Positions 62,178 through 64,000 of a DNA stretch of 64,000 nucleotides are shown here, one piece after another. Numbering within the stretch: the first letter of the stretch is position 1; every line of letters starts with the position of its first letter. Position numbers and translations under genes: made by a program. Source of the stretch: an uncultured Bacilli bacterium (GTDB lineage: Bacteria; Bacillota_I; Bacilli_A; RF39; UBA660); NCBI GenBank assembly GCA_947628565.1, contig CANRAH010000004.1, forward strand, positions 37,225 to 101,224, written 5' to 3'. The notes below the pieces were generated by a model, which ran no database searches, had not been told where the DNA came from, and saw nothing but the letters and a program-made list of their open reading frames with translations.

Positions 62178-62245
62178 AAGGGTGTCCAATTTAATTATAT
62201 CACTTTAAAGATGTAATTAAAAGACTATTTTTTTATATCTTGTTT

Positions 62246-63890
<1,645 letters not shown>

Positions 63891-63937
63891 TAATTGTATC
63901 ATAAAAAAACAACATTTAAAAATTGAAGTTGTAAGAT

Positions 63938-63975
63938 AAAAGTATACACAAAAAAAGTGTATGCTTTTATTTTTG
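63938..63975 (+). terminator. Terminator of pyrG
   Basis: AAAAGTATACAC / GTGTATGCTTTT (one wobble pair) with an A-rich loop and trailing T-rich bases. Confidence 0.75.
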
Positions 63976-63999
63976 ATATAATTAAGATAAGGAGATGAT
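63974..63999 (+). promoter_or_regulatory. Promoter and RBS of a gene starting beyond the window
   Basis: TGA-TATAAT (63974-63982) and SD AAGGAGATGAT (63989-63999). The start codon must lie just after base 64000. Confidence 0.65.
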
Positions 64000-64000
64000 A

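Overview
The window is AT-rich, gene-dense bacterial chromosome and looks like a Gram-positive member of the Bacillota, most likely class Bacilli. The evidence is a set of endospore genes (spoIIP, spoIVB, spoIIM, sigG, a YlmC/YmxH gene, a YlbD-like gene), Bacillus-like gene neighbourhoods (ireB-ruvX-DUF1292-mltG-trmR, ylbD-ylbE-rsmD, rimM-trmD, murG-murB-divIB...ftsA-ftsZ, nusB-xseA-xseB) and Shine-Dalgarno sequences of the GGAGG/GGTGAT type. TGA serves as a normal stop (for example at 4887 and 12106), so this is not the mycoplasma code. Several proteins are pared down (AlaRS, Smc, SufD), which with the base composition suggests a small-genome, host-associated, uncultured Bacilli lineage such as the RF39-type gut bacteria. 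That placement is inference. I see no rRNA, tRNA, CRISPR array, insertion sequence or prophage.

Layout. 1-14.3 kb is mostly + strand: end of cmk, a minimal alaS, a thioredoxin-like membrane protein, queH, tcdA, a phosphatidyltransferase on the other strand, spoIIP, nusB-xseA-xseB, spoIVB, a radical SAM/SPASM protein, mscL, a 27-residue Prli42-like membrane peptide (minus strand), spoIIM and an HTH protein. From 14.7 kb to 62.1 kb nearly everything is on the minus strand. The two halves converge on an AT-rich, palindrome-filled gap at 14290-14688. That gap ends in a 28-bp site (14643-14670) matching the Bacillus dif consensus, so the window probably spans the chromosome terminus. A xerD gene lies 3.5 kb away.

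The minus-strand half runs as follows: zinc transporter, AlkD-like glycosylase, deoB, xerD; a frame-interrupted HExxH protein, holA and smc; a glycolipid-type glycosyltransferase; ylmC, sigG and fhs; then the division cluster murG-murB-divIB-ftsA-ftsZ, interrupted by a pilin/C-type-lectin fusion and a degenerate RNase J2-like gene; mutL; a short sufC-sufD-sufS operon; a dockerin-bearing glucosaminidase paired with a membrane-anchored Ig-like protein; rsmD/ylbE/ylbD; mtaB; the ireB-mltG-trmR operon; the rimM-trmD operon; a pseudopilin; obgE; DUF1015; a cation/dicarboxylate-type symporter. rarA (19.1 kb), an unknown gene (40.8 kb), a HIT gene (45.0 kb) and pyrG (62.3 kb) are on the + strand.

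Regulatory style. Many genes share a very compact start: an extended -10 box (TGnTATAAT or TGnTAAAAT), a few bases, then GGTGAT and the start codon. Predicted 5' leaders are therefore often only about 10 nt. Genes or groups are separated by clear hairpin-plus-T terminators.

Most interesting observations: the dif-like site and its surroundings, including an asymmetric TAGGGGA motif; the metalloprotease-like gene split at a perfect -1 slippery heptamer; the dockerin hydrolase/surface-protein pair; the pilin-lectin fusion inside the division cluster; the AlaRS lacking both the beta-barrel and the C-Ala domain; the multiply inactivated RNase J2; the Prli42-like micropeptide; and two tandem-hairpin elements with orphan terminators between divergent genes.
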